Source: Symsagittifera roscoffensis
Taxonomy: Eukaryota > Xenacoelomorpha > Acoela > Convolutidae
Length of the DNA stretch: 31,229 nt
Assembly (NCBI RefSeq): GCF_963678635.1
Contig: NW_026971507.1
Span: 1-31,229 of the forward strand
Direction: 5' to 3'
Under the pieces are notes generated by a model. The model did no database searches and had not been told where the DNA came from. It saw nothing but the letters and a program-made list of their open reading frames with translations. Each line of letters starts with the position of its first letter. Within the stretch, counting starts at the first letter, position 1. Positions 1 through 8,087 of the stretch are shown here, in pieces. The position numbers and the translations under genes are program-made.

Positions 1-340
1 CATTTCGGCTAAGGGGGATATTCAAGGGTAGGTCACTTAGGGAGGAGGAAGGGGTTATTTAATTTATCACCCCTTTTGCAAAGGTGGAGATTTTTTACTA
101 GGTTAAAAACTATTATATGCCTAACAGTTACCTTAATTCTTAATATAGGGGAATATTCGTTACTAGGTACCCAAGGTAACCTTGAATTGTACAAATGTGC
201 ATAATGATTTAGTTATGCCGGTATGTTTCACTTGCGAGGGACTTGTTTGAGTTTTCTCAGCTCTCCTAAAACACTATAAAGACCTCAAATTTACTAGACG
301 TACTGCTCGACAGGCAAATTTTGAAGAAAAAAAAACACGC

Positions 341-556
341 CAAAAAAGCGTTTTTGGTCAATTTTTGGCAAATTTTGTCTAAAAAATCGCATTTTTTTGG
401 CCCGCACTTGCCCGCCCCCCTCCCTCAAAACTAATATGTATTGGCTCCTTAAAATTTTTTTTCGGGCCAATCAGCTAAAAATGGATATCTCAAAATAGTA
501 CAAAACGGGACTCTTTGAGATGGCAGGGGTAGGGTGGTGTGCATCCCCCCTATATC
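341..556 (+). repeat. Dispersed repeat family A, copy 1 (diverged)
   Basis: This segment shares an ordered set of blocks with three other places in the window: a 'gcgttttt...ctaaaaaatcgc' block, a run of C followed by 'ctcaaaa', the block 'aaaaatggatat', and 'tctcaaaatagtacaaa'. The same order appears at 28500-28741 (same orientation) and inverted at 24558-24953 and 26763-26940. No coding potential is seen. It is probably a short non-autonomous transposon; this copy is the most diverged and lacks clear ends. Confidence 0.6.
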
Positions 557-723
557 AGCTGGTAACTTATAGAAACTTCAACTTCAACTCAAAAAAGCAA
601 AAAAAAATAGTTTGAAAGTCTTTATTCCTACATATTTGGCTTCAGTTTTTGGATTATCTATCTTAAATTGTTGTAAGAGTGGATACTGATTTGCAGCTAT
701 TTGCGGTTTTTCGGAAACAACAA

Positions 724-937
724 AAACTTCAGGTTCAGAGAACCAGCAGAACACAATATGAACCAATCAAAAAAGATGCCAGAGAGTGAAAACCAAAATC
801 AAATTTGCTATTATATTGGTTATGCGAATGATATTTGTGGTGGTTTGCAGACAGTTCAAACTTCAGGTTTCGCATAAACACAAAACAAGCTGAACAAAAT
901 GTGAACCAATCAAAAAAGAGGTCAAGGAGTTGAAAAC
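724..937 (+). repeat. Imperfect tandem duplication, unit about 134 bp
   Basis: Two similar segments, 724-793 and 858-937, both start with 'aaacttcaggtt', contain 'gaaccaatcaaaaaaga' and end with 'gag(t)tgaaaac'. The offset is about 134 bp. The function is unknown. It may be a remnant of a local duplication of host sequence. Confidence 0.5.
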
Positions 938-946
938 GTTTAAGGA

Positions 947-1662
947 GTGTACCAAGCTTTTAGTAAAGAGTCAATTGATATAGAAAAGAGTCTGAGAGCG
1001 CAAAAGCGATACTCACGCAACTACATTGTTATCAATAAAAATCTACACTTTGATGCGAGAAGAGCAAATGACGTCACAATCGATGTGCAGAGATTTTTGA
1101 AAATGGAAAGTATAAAAGAAAGAATAAACGCAAACCCTGGGAAATTTTTGATTTCTTGGCGAAAGTTTTATGTATATTTGACAGTTTTGATGACAGGCCT
1201 AAAATATGGAACTGCTGGTGGGTTTCAAGTTTAGGTTTTCAAAAAATCAACCCAGTAAACAAAACAAACACTTTTTGGTTGACACTGACTAGCCACTCAA
1301 AAAAAAAAAACAAGAAGCGGACTTGGTAAAGACGGAGAATTCTATTAAGATCAATCAAACGGTTGTTAAGATACCACTCGTCGCAATAAGTTCGAAAAAA
1401 ATAATCAATTTTCATAAACACTTAGATAGTTCTACTATTAAACGCCTGTCAAAACCTATAGTGTGTGGTAATTTCTTTTTTTGCATTGAAAAAAACAGAG
1501 TGCCACACAAGTTCAAAGGTTATTTCATGTTTTGAACATATATTTATCAACAAGAGCCAAGCGAGCAGATGAAGTGACATAGATAAAACCTACCTAATAT
1601 CGATCCTTCTTAGATCTGAATAATGATAAAGATTTTGACATTACCACTCTAACCGAGTATAA
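947..1662 (+). pseudogene. Coding-like remnants left of the LTR element
   Basis: Positions 947-1234 are open for 95 codons but begin at GTG, not ATG. The composition is protein-like, including 'RRANDVTIDVQRFL' near 1056-1097. A similar but decayed stretch sits at 1557-1620, where the frame reads 'KRADEVT' and then meets TAG and TAA before 'DLNNDKDFDITTLTEY', which runs up to the insertion point at 1662. The two stretches look like related, degraded copies. I do not recognise a family. They could be chance open frames; the weak mutual similarity is the main support. Confidence 0.22.
1659..1662. repeat. Target-site duplication ATAA (left)
   Basis: ATAA immediately precedes the left LTR (TGAGTT...) and is repeated at 20532-20535 just after the right LTR. 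A 4-bp duplication fits Ty3/Gypsy integrases, especially the env-carrying group. It shows the element is a complete insertion at its original site. Confidence 0.85.
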
Positions 1663-1862
1663 TGAGTTATAACCGAGGTGGTTAACTCATAGAGTAATTT
1701 CGGATAGGGTACACCGTCTGCTCGTCACGCTATCTTATTTTCGGCCGGATAGATTCGTGCAACTTCTTAGTCTAATACCGATCCTAATCTTACTCTTATA
1801 CTATCTAGTCTCAGGGTGTTTAACTAGTCTCTGCTAGGCTCAATAGATCTAGGGTATACTGG

Positions 1863-1868
1863 TTTATT
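1863..1868 (-). promoter_or_regulatory. AATAAA polyadenylation signal in LTR
   Basis: TTTATT on the plus strand reads AATAAA in the element's sense. The matching copy is 20322-20327. The only base that differs between the two LTRs lies one position upstream of this hexamer, in element sense. Its placement inside an LTR fits retroviral 3'-end formation. I infer use; no transcript is visible. Confidence 0.5.
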
Positions 1869-1929
1869 GCGGCTGCTGAAGTCTTCTTGGAGAGTCAACT
1901 AATTTCTAAGTTAAATTCAAATCTCTCTG

Positions 1930-1957
1930 GTGCTGAAATTACAAGTAATTTCAGCAC
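1930..1957. other. Perfect 13-bp stem palindrome in the LTR
   Basis: Arms 1930-1942 (gtgctgaaattac) and 1945-1957 (gtaatttcagcac) are exact reverse complements separated by only two bases. The same palindrome is at 20389-20416. A second 6-bp inverted repeat (cactta/taagtg, 1955-1970) follows directly. A symmetric site of this kind could bind a dimeric regulator, or fold in the RNA as a dimerisation or 3'-end hairpin. Confidence 0.7.
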
Positions 1958-2072
1958 TTACAAATAAGTGGGTTGTTAGTTAGATGGATCATGATTGGTT
2001 AATATTAAATACTTTACAGTGGTAAAATATCTAATTTATCCAATCATAAAATGTAGTTTAGATCAGGTTCCA

Positions 2073-2086
2073 CCCATCCGGGTTTT
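2073..2086 (-). other. Weak polypurine-like tract before the 3' LTR
   Basis: In element sense the bases just upstream of the 3' LTR read AAAACCCGGATGGG. The last seven, GGATGGG, are mostly purine, but the tract is interrupted by CCC and T, so it is a poor match to a classical polypurine tract. Position is the main support for a plus-strand priming role. Confidence 0.35.
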
Positions 2087-3664
2087 ACAGAGTTTTTTAG
2101 AATAGTCTTTCTGTAATTCAAAGGATGGATGACGAACGTTGGTATTTGGCGAACATCATATTTCTTCTGGGTTTTCTTATTAGAGAAGTCCCAGATTCAA
2201 TCGTTGTGTCTTCTCAAGACAACGACTGGGTTTTCGCAACAAACTCAAATCTGATTTCAAAATGGTTGGCTATGACAGGTTTTTCCGTTTCATGTAGAGA
2301 ACTTCTTTGTGTTTGACCTTGTCTGGGAATGGCGTGGAGATTGTGCGTGGAGGGGATGCCTGGTTACTCGGATCTGTACGTATACTTGAACAGCGAGGTG
2401 GTCATTGGTCTAGTTCAATGAAGTCCTTTTCTGCGAAGTCAAGTCGTACTCTAAATCCTTTGAGTTGTGATTGTGGGCGGCATATTGATTGTGGTTGGCC
2501 ATTCTTTTTCGAGTTTAGTGGGGTCATTTTGTCTTTGGATGTTCGTCTTTGGTGTTGTATGTTGATCTATATACTGCAAAGTGTAATTTACATTTTATAA
2601 AAATTTTATTAGTTCGGTGTTTTAGTTATGATTTTGGTTAGTTGTTTTCACAAAAGCTTTTTGTTTTAGTTCGGTTATTTTGAAGAGTTACTCACCCTTG
2701 AGTACCTCTTATTAAAAATAGAAGTGTGGTCACAAAGCGTGGATGTAGCGCGGTGGGTTAGGCCGGCTATAGAGCATGCTCAGGACGTCCTCTCTGGTGG
2801 GTTAGGCCAGGAGTGGGAGTATGATTTCGTGCGGTTTTTGTGAGAGGTCCTGTTATGTGATAACGTTTTATGTTGGGTTTATTGTGGTTTTTCTTATGTT
2901 TCGTTGGTTGTGTCCTTTTTTCAAAAATCAAATTGTTTTTGGTATGGGTTTGTCTTTCGACTTCTTTGTGTTTTATTATTTCTTTCTTAAACTTTATAAT
3001 AGTCTTCAAAAGAATAAATTATCCAGTTTTAAACTGGGTTAATCCGGTTTGGGTACCGTTGGTTTCCTTTTCTTAGTCATGCTGTTATTCTATGTGTTGT
3101 GGTGTTTAGTAAGCTGCATTGGTTAGTTTTGTTTAGTATATAATTCCTTTCCAACCGGGTTAAAGGAAAGTTTGAAACTTGTTATCGTGTGTTAGAGTTG
3201 TTGAGTGTGAAAACTTGAAACTGAAATTCATTATTTTAAACAATTCTTCGTGGGCGAGCTGTGCGAGTTTGGATAGAATTCTTGTGCGAGTGAATGAAAT
3301 TATCAAAAGGTTAGTACTGCATTTGCGTTTTATTAATTTACTACATAGAATTCAATTTTACTGCTGGTTTTTGGGAAAAATTAAGTTACAAATTTTCTTC
3401 ATTATTAGATTTACTGCTTGTGGGGAAACAATTTATAAATTAATTCACTACATTGGTATGAATTTTATTTAAATTAGTTTGTGCAAAATATTAATAGAAT
3501 TTTAAACAATTTGAAGAAGTTTTCTATTTTTTATTTTTCTTTTGTGTATTTTGCAGATGATCGTGGGATGAAGACTAAAAATCAAAATGATACATGGATA
3601 AAAAATGGTTAGTGTTTCATTTTAAATTTATTAGTTAAGAATATATATAAATTATACTTACCTG
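2087..3664 (-). other. 3' noncoding region of the element (1.6 kb)
   Basis: No convincing ORF lies between the 602-aa ORF and the 3' LTR on the element's strand; short open frames here lack ATG or protein-like composition. Two copies of 'ggtgggttaggcc' lie at about 2752-2764 and 2797-2809. Near 3147-3171 'ctttcc' and 'ggaaag' flank 'aaccgggtt', which can fold into a hairpin. The region may hold RNA export, packaging or 3'-UTR signals; this is inference. Confidence 0.5.
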
Positions 3665-5473
3665 TTAGTCGTCGGGGAAAAAACCGTGGGGGAAGATGTC
3701 GTGGATTATCTCGGAATTTGTTAGTAACTTTGCTAGTATGCGAATGATGTTTTTAGTTTGAAGCAGTGGCCAAAGCAATTGAAGTGCTTTAATGGTTTTT
3801 AGTTCTTCAGTGCCAACTGCAAAATCATAAGGTGTGTTTTGGATGAGATTATATAATTTGTGGTTATATTTAATGTTGTGGATGAATTCTAATATTGGGA
3901 TTTCTATAGGTTGAACAAATTCGTGTGGGATAAGGAAGGGTCTGGATTCTTCTGCATTGAAGGTCTTTGTGATGGGACAAAAAATATACATTTGGGTTAT
4001 GGGATCATAATTGCGAAGAATACCGTGAAGGTTAGTATCTTTGATGCAATATGTGAAGTTAAGAAAAAATGGTGATGTGTATTTAGAGTTAATAAATTGA
4101 AAACGATGGTGTGGTTGTCTTGATGGAGTGTGTAGGTCAAAGTGATTTTGTATAAAGCGGTAATATGTATATGTGTGGGTTTGTTTAGTGCGTAACATGA
4201 TGTCGTGTGAGCAGTGCAAATCTCGTTCATGTGGTGCAAGGAAATTAAAGGTTAGTGAAAATAATTGAAATTTTTCTTTAAAACTTTCGTAAGCTTGTGT
4301 GTCGGTTAGTGCTTCAGAAATGATGTGGTCGAATTTGCGATCAAATATATTGAGTGTAAAAACATATGGTGTTTTGATGAAAATTTTTTCTGTGATTTGT
4401 GGGTTAGCAAAGCGATCATCATCTAAAAATTGGTCTTGGTTAGTTCGGATGATGTTTTGATCGTAATATTCTAGCGTATATTCGTTAGCTCGGGGTGCAG
4501 TGTATGTTTTTAGTGATTTTTTATATCCTATATAAGTAAATTGTCTATGTGTTAGTGGTGTAGTGAGTCGATATAGCATATCTTGATTTCTTTCTATATC
4601 GATGTGAGTATTAGATAAAGGTAGGCAAAGGGGGTTAGTAAAATGATAATATGATGTCCAATGAAGTGTAGGCATTAAAACTTGTTCGTCTACAAAGCTA
4701 CGTGTATCGTTAGTATCGGTAGGGGTGTTCAAAGTATATTGTGGAAAGGAAGGTAAGGTGATTGCTAAAAACGCTTTCGTGTTAGTGTGATTCGGATGAT
4801 TAATATATTCACGGGCTGTTCCTGGTTTTGTTGGAAATGGATGGTTTGGGAATTTTCTTTCGAAAGTGCGGTAAGCTCTATTAGTGCTAATTGATGATTC
4901 GGTGGATGTGGATGATGGTGCTAATGATGCGGTATAAGCTGAAGAGGGTGTAGGGGTAGGTGGATTTGATGATTCTATTGTGGATGAAATCTGATTTATA
5001 GTGGGGTTTTCAAGGTGGAAGGGTTGTTGTTGTAAGGTGATAAAATTATCTAGTTCTTGGGAGATTTGGGGGGTATCTGGAGAATTGGATGATCGATCTG
5101 AATGAAGTGAAGAGTAGGTTGGGGTAACTTGTGAAGCATAGGAGGGTGTAGAAATGGATGGGAGTGGGTTATATGGTGGGATTGGTTGAAAAGGGGGTTT
5201 CGAAAAAACTGAGGGATTGGTTTGAAAATTATTGGATGGGGATGGTTCAGAGTCGGCAAATTCGTCAGGGGTTTCAATATCTGGGTTATTGAGTTGTGAG
5301 ATGGAGTATAAAACTGAGATGTGTGAATTAGTGTCTGAATTCATGCTTGATGTTATATTTTTGGTTGGGAAATCGGGTGGCGGGAAAGCAAAAAGTGGAA
5401 TTATTGTAATTGGAGTGTTGAGATTGGCTGGGTGTGAATTTGAGCGGTGTAGGGATGCAAGTTGTCGGCTCAT
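3665..5473 (-). CDS. ORF602, accessory protein of unknown function
   Basis: The 602-aa frame starts at a real ATG (5473-5471). That ATG overlaps the stop of the glycoprotein frame as ATGA, so it may be translated by termination-reinitiation. I do not recognise a family. Residues 1 to about 215 are rich in Pro, Ser, Thr and Asn and probably disordered. Residues from about 215 onward are balanced, with many aromatic residues and some Cys, and look folded. No signal peptide or obvious membrane segment is seen. The frame is intact, unlike gag, pol and the glycoprotein. Short patterns resemble the Met-less ORF just upstream of the glycoprotein (for example Y-D-P then Y-x-x-C, compared with Y-N-P then Y-x-C there). 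It could be a structural or matrix-like partner of the glycoprotein; that is speculation. Confidence 0.75.
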   Translation of the reverse strand: MSRQLASLHRSNSHPANLNTPITIIPLFAFPPPDFPTKNITSSMNSDTNSHISVLYSISQLNNPDIETPDEFADSEPSPSNNFQTNPSVFSKPPFQPIPPYNPLPSISTPSYASQVTPTYSSLHSDRSSNSPDTPQISQELDNFITLQQQPFHLENPTINQISSTIESSNPPTPTPSSAYTASLAPSSTSTESSISTNRAYRTFERKFPNHPFPTKPGTAREYINHPNHTNTKAFLAITLPSFPQYTLNTPTDTNDTRSFVDEQVLMPTLHWTSYYHFTNPLCLPLSNTHIDIERNQDMLYRLTTPLTHRQFTYIGYKKSLKTYTAPRANEYTLEYYDQNIIRTNQDQFLDDDRFANPQITEKIFIKTPYVFTLNIFDRKFDHIISEALTDTQAYESFKEKFQLFSLTFNFLAPHERDLHCSHDIMLRTKQTHTYTYYRFIQNHFDLHTPSRQPHHRFQFINSKYTSPFFLNFTYCIKDTNLHGILRNYDPITQMYIFCPITKTFNAEESRPFLIPHEFVQPIEIPILEFIHNIKYNHKLYNLIQNTPYDFAVGTEELKTIKALQLLWPLLQTKNIIRILAKLLTNSEIIHDIFPHGFFPDD

Positions 5474-7791
5474 CGTGGGCTAAAAAAATTATTATTTTGA
5501 GACTGAAAAGCGGTGGTATGTGGTTGTTCAATAATTTGTTCATATGTATTTTCATCTAGTGGATGGTGTGTCATTATATGTTGAATGGGACTTTGTGATA
5601 TGGTTGGTCTAAAATTTGGATTATGTGTTAATGCTAAATTTCGAAAATTTCGTGGGACTAGGGATAATGGATGTTTATGTGGTAGGGGTGGTAACTGTGG
5701 TGCTGTAGGCGTTATGTCTACATTGTTATGGTCTTCGTCGTATGTGTTCTGTCTTGTTGCTATTTTTGTGTTGTATTCTTTTATTTGTGCGTCTAAAAGA
5801 ATTTTGTTTATTGATGATGAAAAAATTCCAAAAAATCCTGCGAATAGGATGCGTGCTACACTTGCTTGTCTATTTACTTGTGTGTGTATAGCACATGTGT
5901 TATAGATTCCTTTTAAAAGTGAAAAAAGAAATCCTATAAAGTTAAACATTGCGTATAAAATAGTCAATTTTTCGAAGATGTAGTAGGGCCATCCTAGAAA
6001 ATCGAGAATTTCATTTTTTAGTGTAACAAAGCTAAAAATATTTATTGGTGAGATATATTGTGGTCGGTATTTTTCACCGTTAAGATATATATAGTCTTTA
6101 ATGTCTTTAAAATATCCGCTATAGTCTTGTGTATAAATATCTGCAAATCCTGCTGTTTCGGCAAGTTTGCGTAAGTTTTGGTCAATTGATTGTCTTTGTA
6201 TCGTGTCCATTTGTGTTAATAATTCTTGGAATTGTTGTGTTCTAATGTGATGTTGTATTTCGGATTTTGAATATATTCCAATTGATTGTAAGTCAATATT
6301 TGGGTTTCGAACAATAGCTCTAATGCTTTCAGGTGAAAATTTTTTGAGTGATTGCATTAATGTGGGGTATGGGGTAAGAAGGTAATATTTATCTTCATCA
6401 GGGTTCAGTTGTACTACATTGTGGCTGTTTTCTGATCCACATGGGACTGCGGTATCCCAAAAATAGGTTCGTCTTGAAAGTGTGTCAACGAAGTGTACTT
6501 TATTCTTATAAAAGATAGGGATTCTTTTATAGCATCGTTTATCTTCAAAAACATATAGTGGTGATACTTTTTTGGTACAGGTATAAAACCATAAAATGTT
6601 TCCTTCATAATCTAAAAAATTTGATCTATTGCCTGATAGCAAATATCCTGCGTAGGGTATTTTTAATACTGCTAATGCAAGTGATTGTAGGATTTGTGTT
6701 CGTTCTAATTCGCATAGTTGGTGAAGTGTTTCTAATTCAGATAGTGACATTTCTTGAAAAATTCGGCTAATTGTGTAGTCTATTTTCATATCTAGGTGAA
6801 TATCATAGTGGATGTTACCGAAATATGTACTATTCATTAGTGATAATTCTTGTAAACGTGTGCTTCTAGTGTCATGGGGCTTTAGATGTCCACCAGGTTG
6901 ATTTTTACTTTTTTGAAAATCAACTGGTAAGTATGATGTTCCTTCATTTATAGGGTGACTTGTGGCGTATGGGTTGATTTTTACTTTTCCAGTGGTCATG
7001 TCGAATCCTTTTTCGTATTCATCTAATATCTCGGAGTATTGTGTTTTGTGAAGTGGATTTCTGTATTTACATGCAAGTTCTGTTTCTTGATATATTTGGA
7101 AACGTGTCAATTTATTTTCTATATTGTCGATATTTCTAAAATTAGAACTTTGTCTTCGTGATGGATGGACTTGTTTATATGGAATTGATTGTATAAAATA
7201 TTTTTCGTGAAATTTTATCATACGAGCGTGTATTTTTGCTACTTGAAATGTTGTACATGTGTCTTCGGGGAACCAAACAATTGTTGCTTGTGTTCGTGTT
7301 GTAGGGTCACAATAGCCTTGGTCGTTTTTACAAGGTAATCTAATTCCTTGATAGATCATTGTGTTGTCTGATAAATCGCGTGTGAGTTGTATTTTTTCGA
7401 GTTGTATTTTCCAATCAAAAAACATGATTTCTTGATATCCTTTATTTTTTGTGTCTGCGTTGCAGTTTGATGGGTCATTTATACCAATGTGTGGTATCCA
7501 GTGTTTATCGTGTATATCATAAGTTAATCTTCCGTGTGCGCCGTTGTATGGGTATTTTTCATCTAATTTTATATGTCCTTGATATCTTTCAAGTTCTGCT
7601 TGATGTACAGAATCTGCAAAAACTTGGAAATATACTAGTTTTCTATCTGTGTTTTTATTTCTTGTGATATTTAGTCTGAGTAACTCGTTTTTACAATCTT
7701 CGGGATTGAGATGTAGAAGTCGTTCGATATTACTCTGGTAGAATGATTCGTGATCAAGTCGGTTTTTTTTCCATTTGAGACTTGTGAACAA
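5470..7791 (-). CDS. env: Envelope-like glycoprotein, main part (chuvirus-like)
   Basis: This 773-codon frame holds most of a class of glycoprotein found as env in animal LTR elements and resembling Jingchuvirales glycoproteins. Numbering is from 7791. Cys-rich ectodomain sequence fills residues 1 to about 580. The most diagnostic block is residues 387-476: 'NFLDYEGNILWFYTC', then 'RCYKRIPIFYKN', 'FVDTLSRRTYFWDT' and a 'YYLLTPYPTL' block. A strong hydrophobic segment at about 602-626 is the likely membrane anchor, and a second hydrophobic stretch at 645-666 may be membrane-associated. About 107 Pro/Asn-rich residues form a long tail. There is no ATG at the 5' end; the N-terminus lies in the next entry in another frame, with the change at an A8 run (7763-7770). 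Expected role: a surface fusogen of virus-like particles. Confidence 0.72.
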   Translation of the reverse strand: MFTSLKWKKNRLDHESFYQSNIERLLHLNPEDCKNELLRLNITRNKNTDRKLVYFQVFADSVHQAELERYQGHIKLDEKYPYNGAHGRLTYDIHDKHWIPHIGINDPSNCNADTKNKGYQEIMFFDWKIQLEKIQLTRDLSDNTMIYQGIRLPCKNDQGYCDPTTRTQATIVWFPEDTCTTFQVAKIHARMIKFHEKYFIQSIPYKQVHPSRRQSSNFRNIDNIENKLTRFQIYQETELACKYRNPLHKTQYSEILDEYEKGFDMTTGKVKINPYATSHPINEGTSYLPVDFQKSKNQPGGHLKPHDTRSTRLQELSLMNSTYFGNIHYDIHLDMKIDYTISRIFQEMSLSELETLHQLCELERTQILQSLALAVLKIPYAGYLLSGNRSNFLDYEGNILWFYTCTKKVSPLYVFEDKRCYKRIPIFYKNKVHFVDTLSRRTYFWDTAVPCGSENSHNVVQLNPDEDKYYLLTPYPTLMQSLKKFSPESIRAIVRNPNIDLQSIGIYSKSEIQHHIRTQQFQELLTQMDTIQRQSIDQNLRKLAETAGFADIYTQDYSGYFKDIKDYIYLNGEKYRPQYISPINIFSFVTLKNEILDFLGWPYYIFEKLTILYAMFNFIGFLFSLLKGIYNTCAIHTQVNRQASVARILFAGFFGIFSSSINKILLDAQIKEYNTKIATRQNTYDEDHNNVDITPTAPQLPPLPHKHPLSLVPRNFRNLALTHNPNFRPTISQSPIQHIMTHHPLDENTYEQIIEQPHTTAFQSQNNNFFSPR

Positions 7792-8087
7792 TGTACTTTC
7801 TTTTCAGAAAATGTTGCTGTGAATTTATATCCTACAACTGTTGTTGCTCGGGCTTTTGAATAGAGTGTCGCTATTACATTTGTTGTTTCTATGGCTTGTG
7901 GTTCTGTTTTGCATTGTGATACTTGATTTATTGCATATTTGTGTAATGTTTTTTGTTCGTTTTCTTCACAATCGTAATGTGTTACTAATGAATCTTGGGG
8001 TCCTGTGCGGGGGGAAGGGTTTATGTTTTCATTGGAGGTTACTAGAAAATGGAGTTGGAGAAAAATTAAAGTTTTTAGAATATACAT
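7671..8087 (-). CDS. env: Envelope-like glycoprotein, N-terminal part with signal peptide
   Basis: The frame opens at ATG 8087 and runs 138 codons to a stop at 7671. Residues 1 to about 18 (MYILKTLIFLQLHFLVTS) form a good cleavable signal peptide. Cysteines follow, as expected for an ectodomain. The last part (from 7762 down) overlaps the main glycoprotein frame, and the coding signal passes into that frame, which is -1 relative to this one, at an A8 run (7763-7770). Within it, codons AAA AAA preceded by A form an A-AAA-AAA heptamer. This may be a 1-nt indel, an assembly error, or a slippage site. The start codon overlaps the last 13 nt of the upstream Met-less ORF. Confidence 0.68.
   Translation of the reverse strand: MYILKTLIFLQLHFLVTSNENINPSPRTGPQDSLVTHYDCEENEQKTLHKYAINQVSQCKTEPQAIETTNVIATLYSKARATTVVGYKFTATFSEKKVHCSQVSNGKKTDLITNHSTRVISNDFYISIPKIVKTSYSD

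Larger units (their letters stand above)
1663..2072 (-). repeat. 3' LTR, 410 bp
   Basis: This is identical to 20122-20531 except for G at 1869 where the other copy has T at 20328. It begins TGAGTTAT and ends GGTTCCA, so it has TG...CA ends in either orientation. On the minus strand it contains an AATAAA polyadenylation signal and a perfect 28-nt palindrome. As the downstream LTR it should supply transcript 3'-end formation. Confidence 0.95.

Noticed and set aside
2125-3472. Several plus-strand frames of 60-97 codons
   Set aside because: They lie antisense in the 3' noncoding region of the element, have no motifs, and several start at non-ATG codons.
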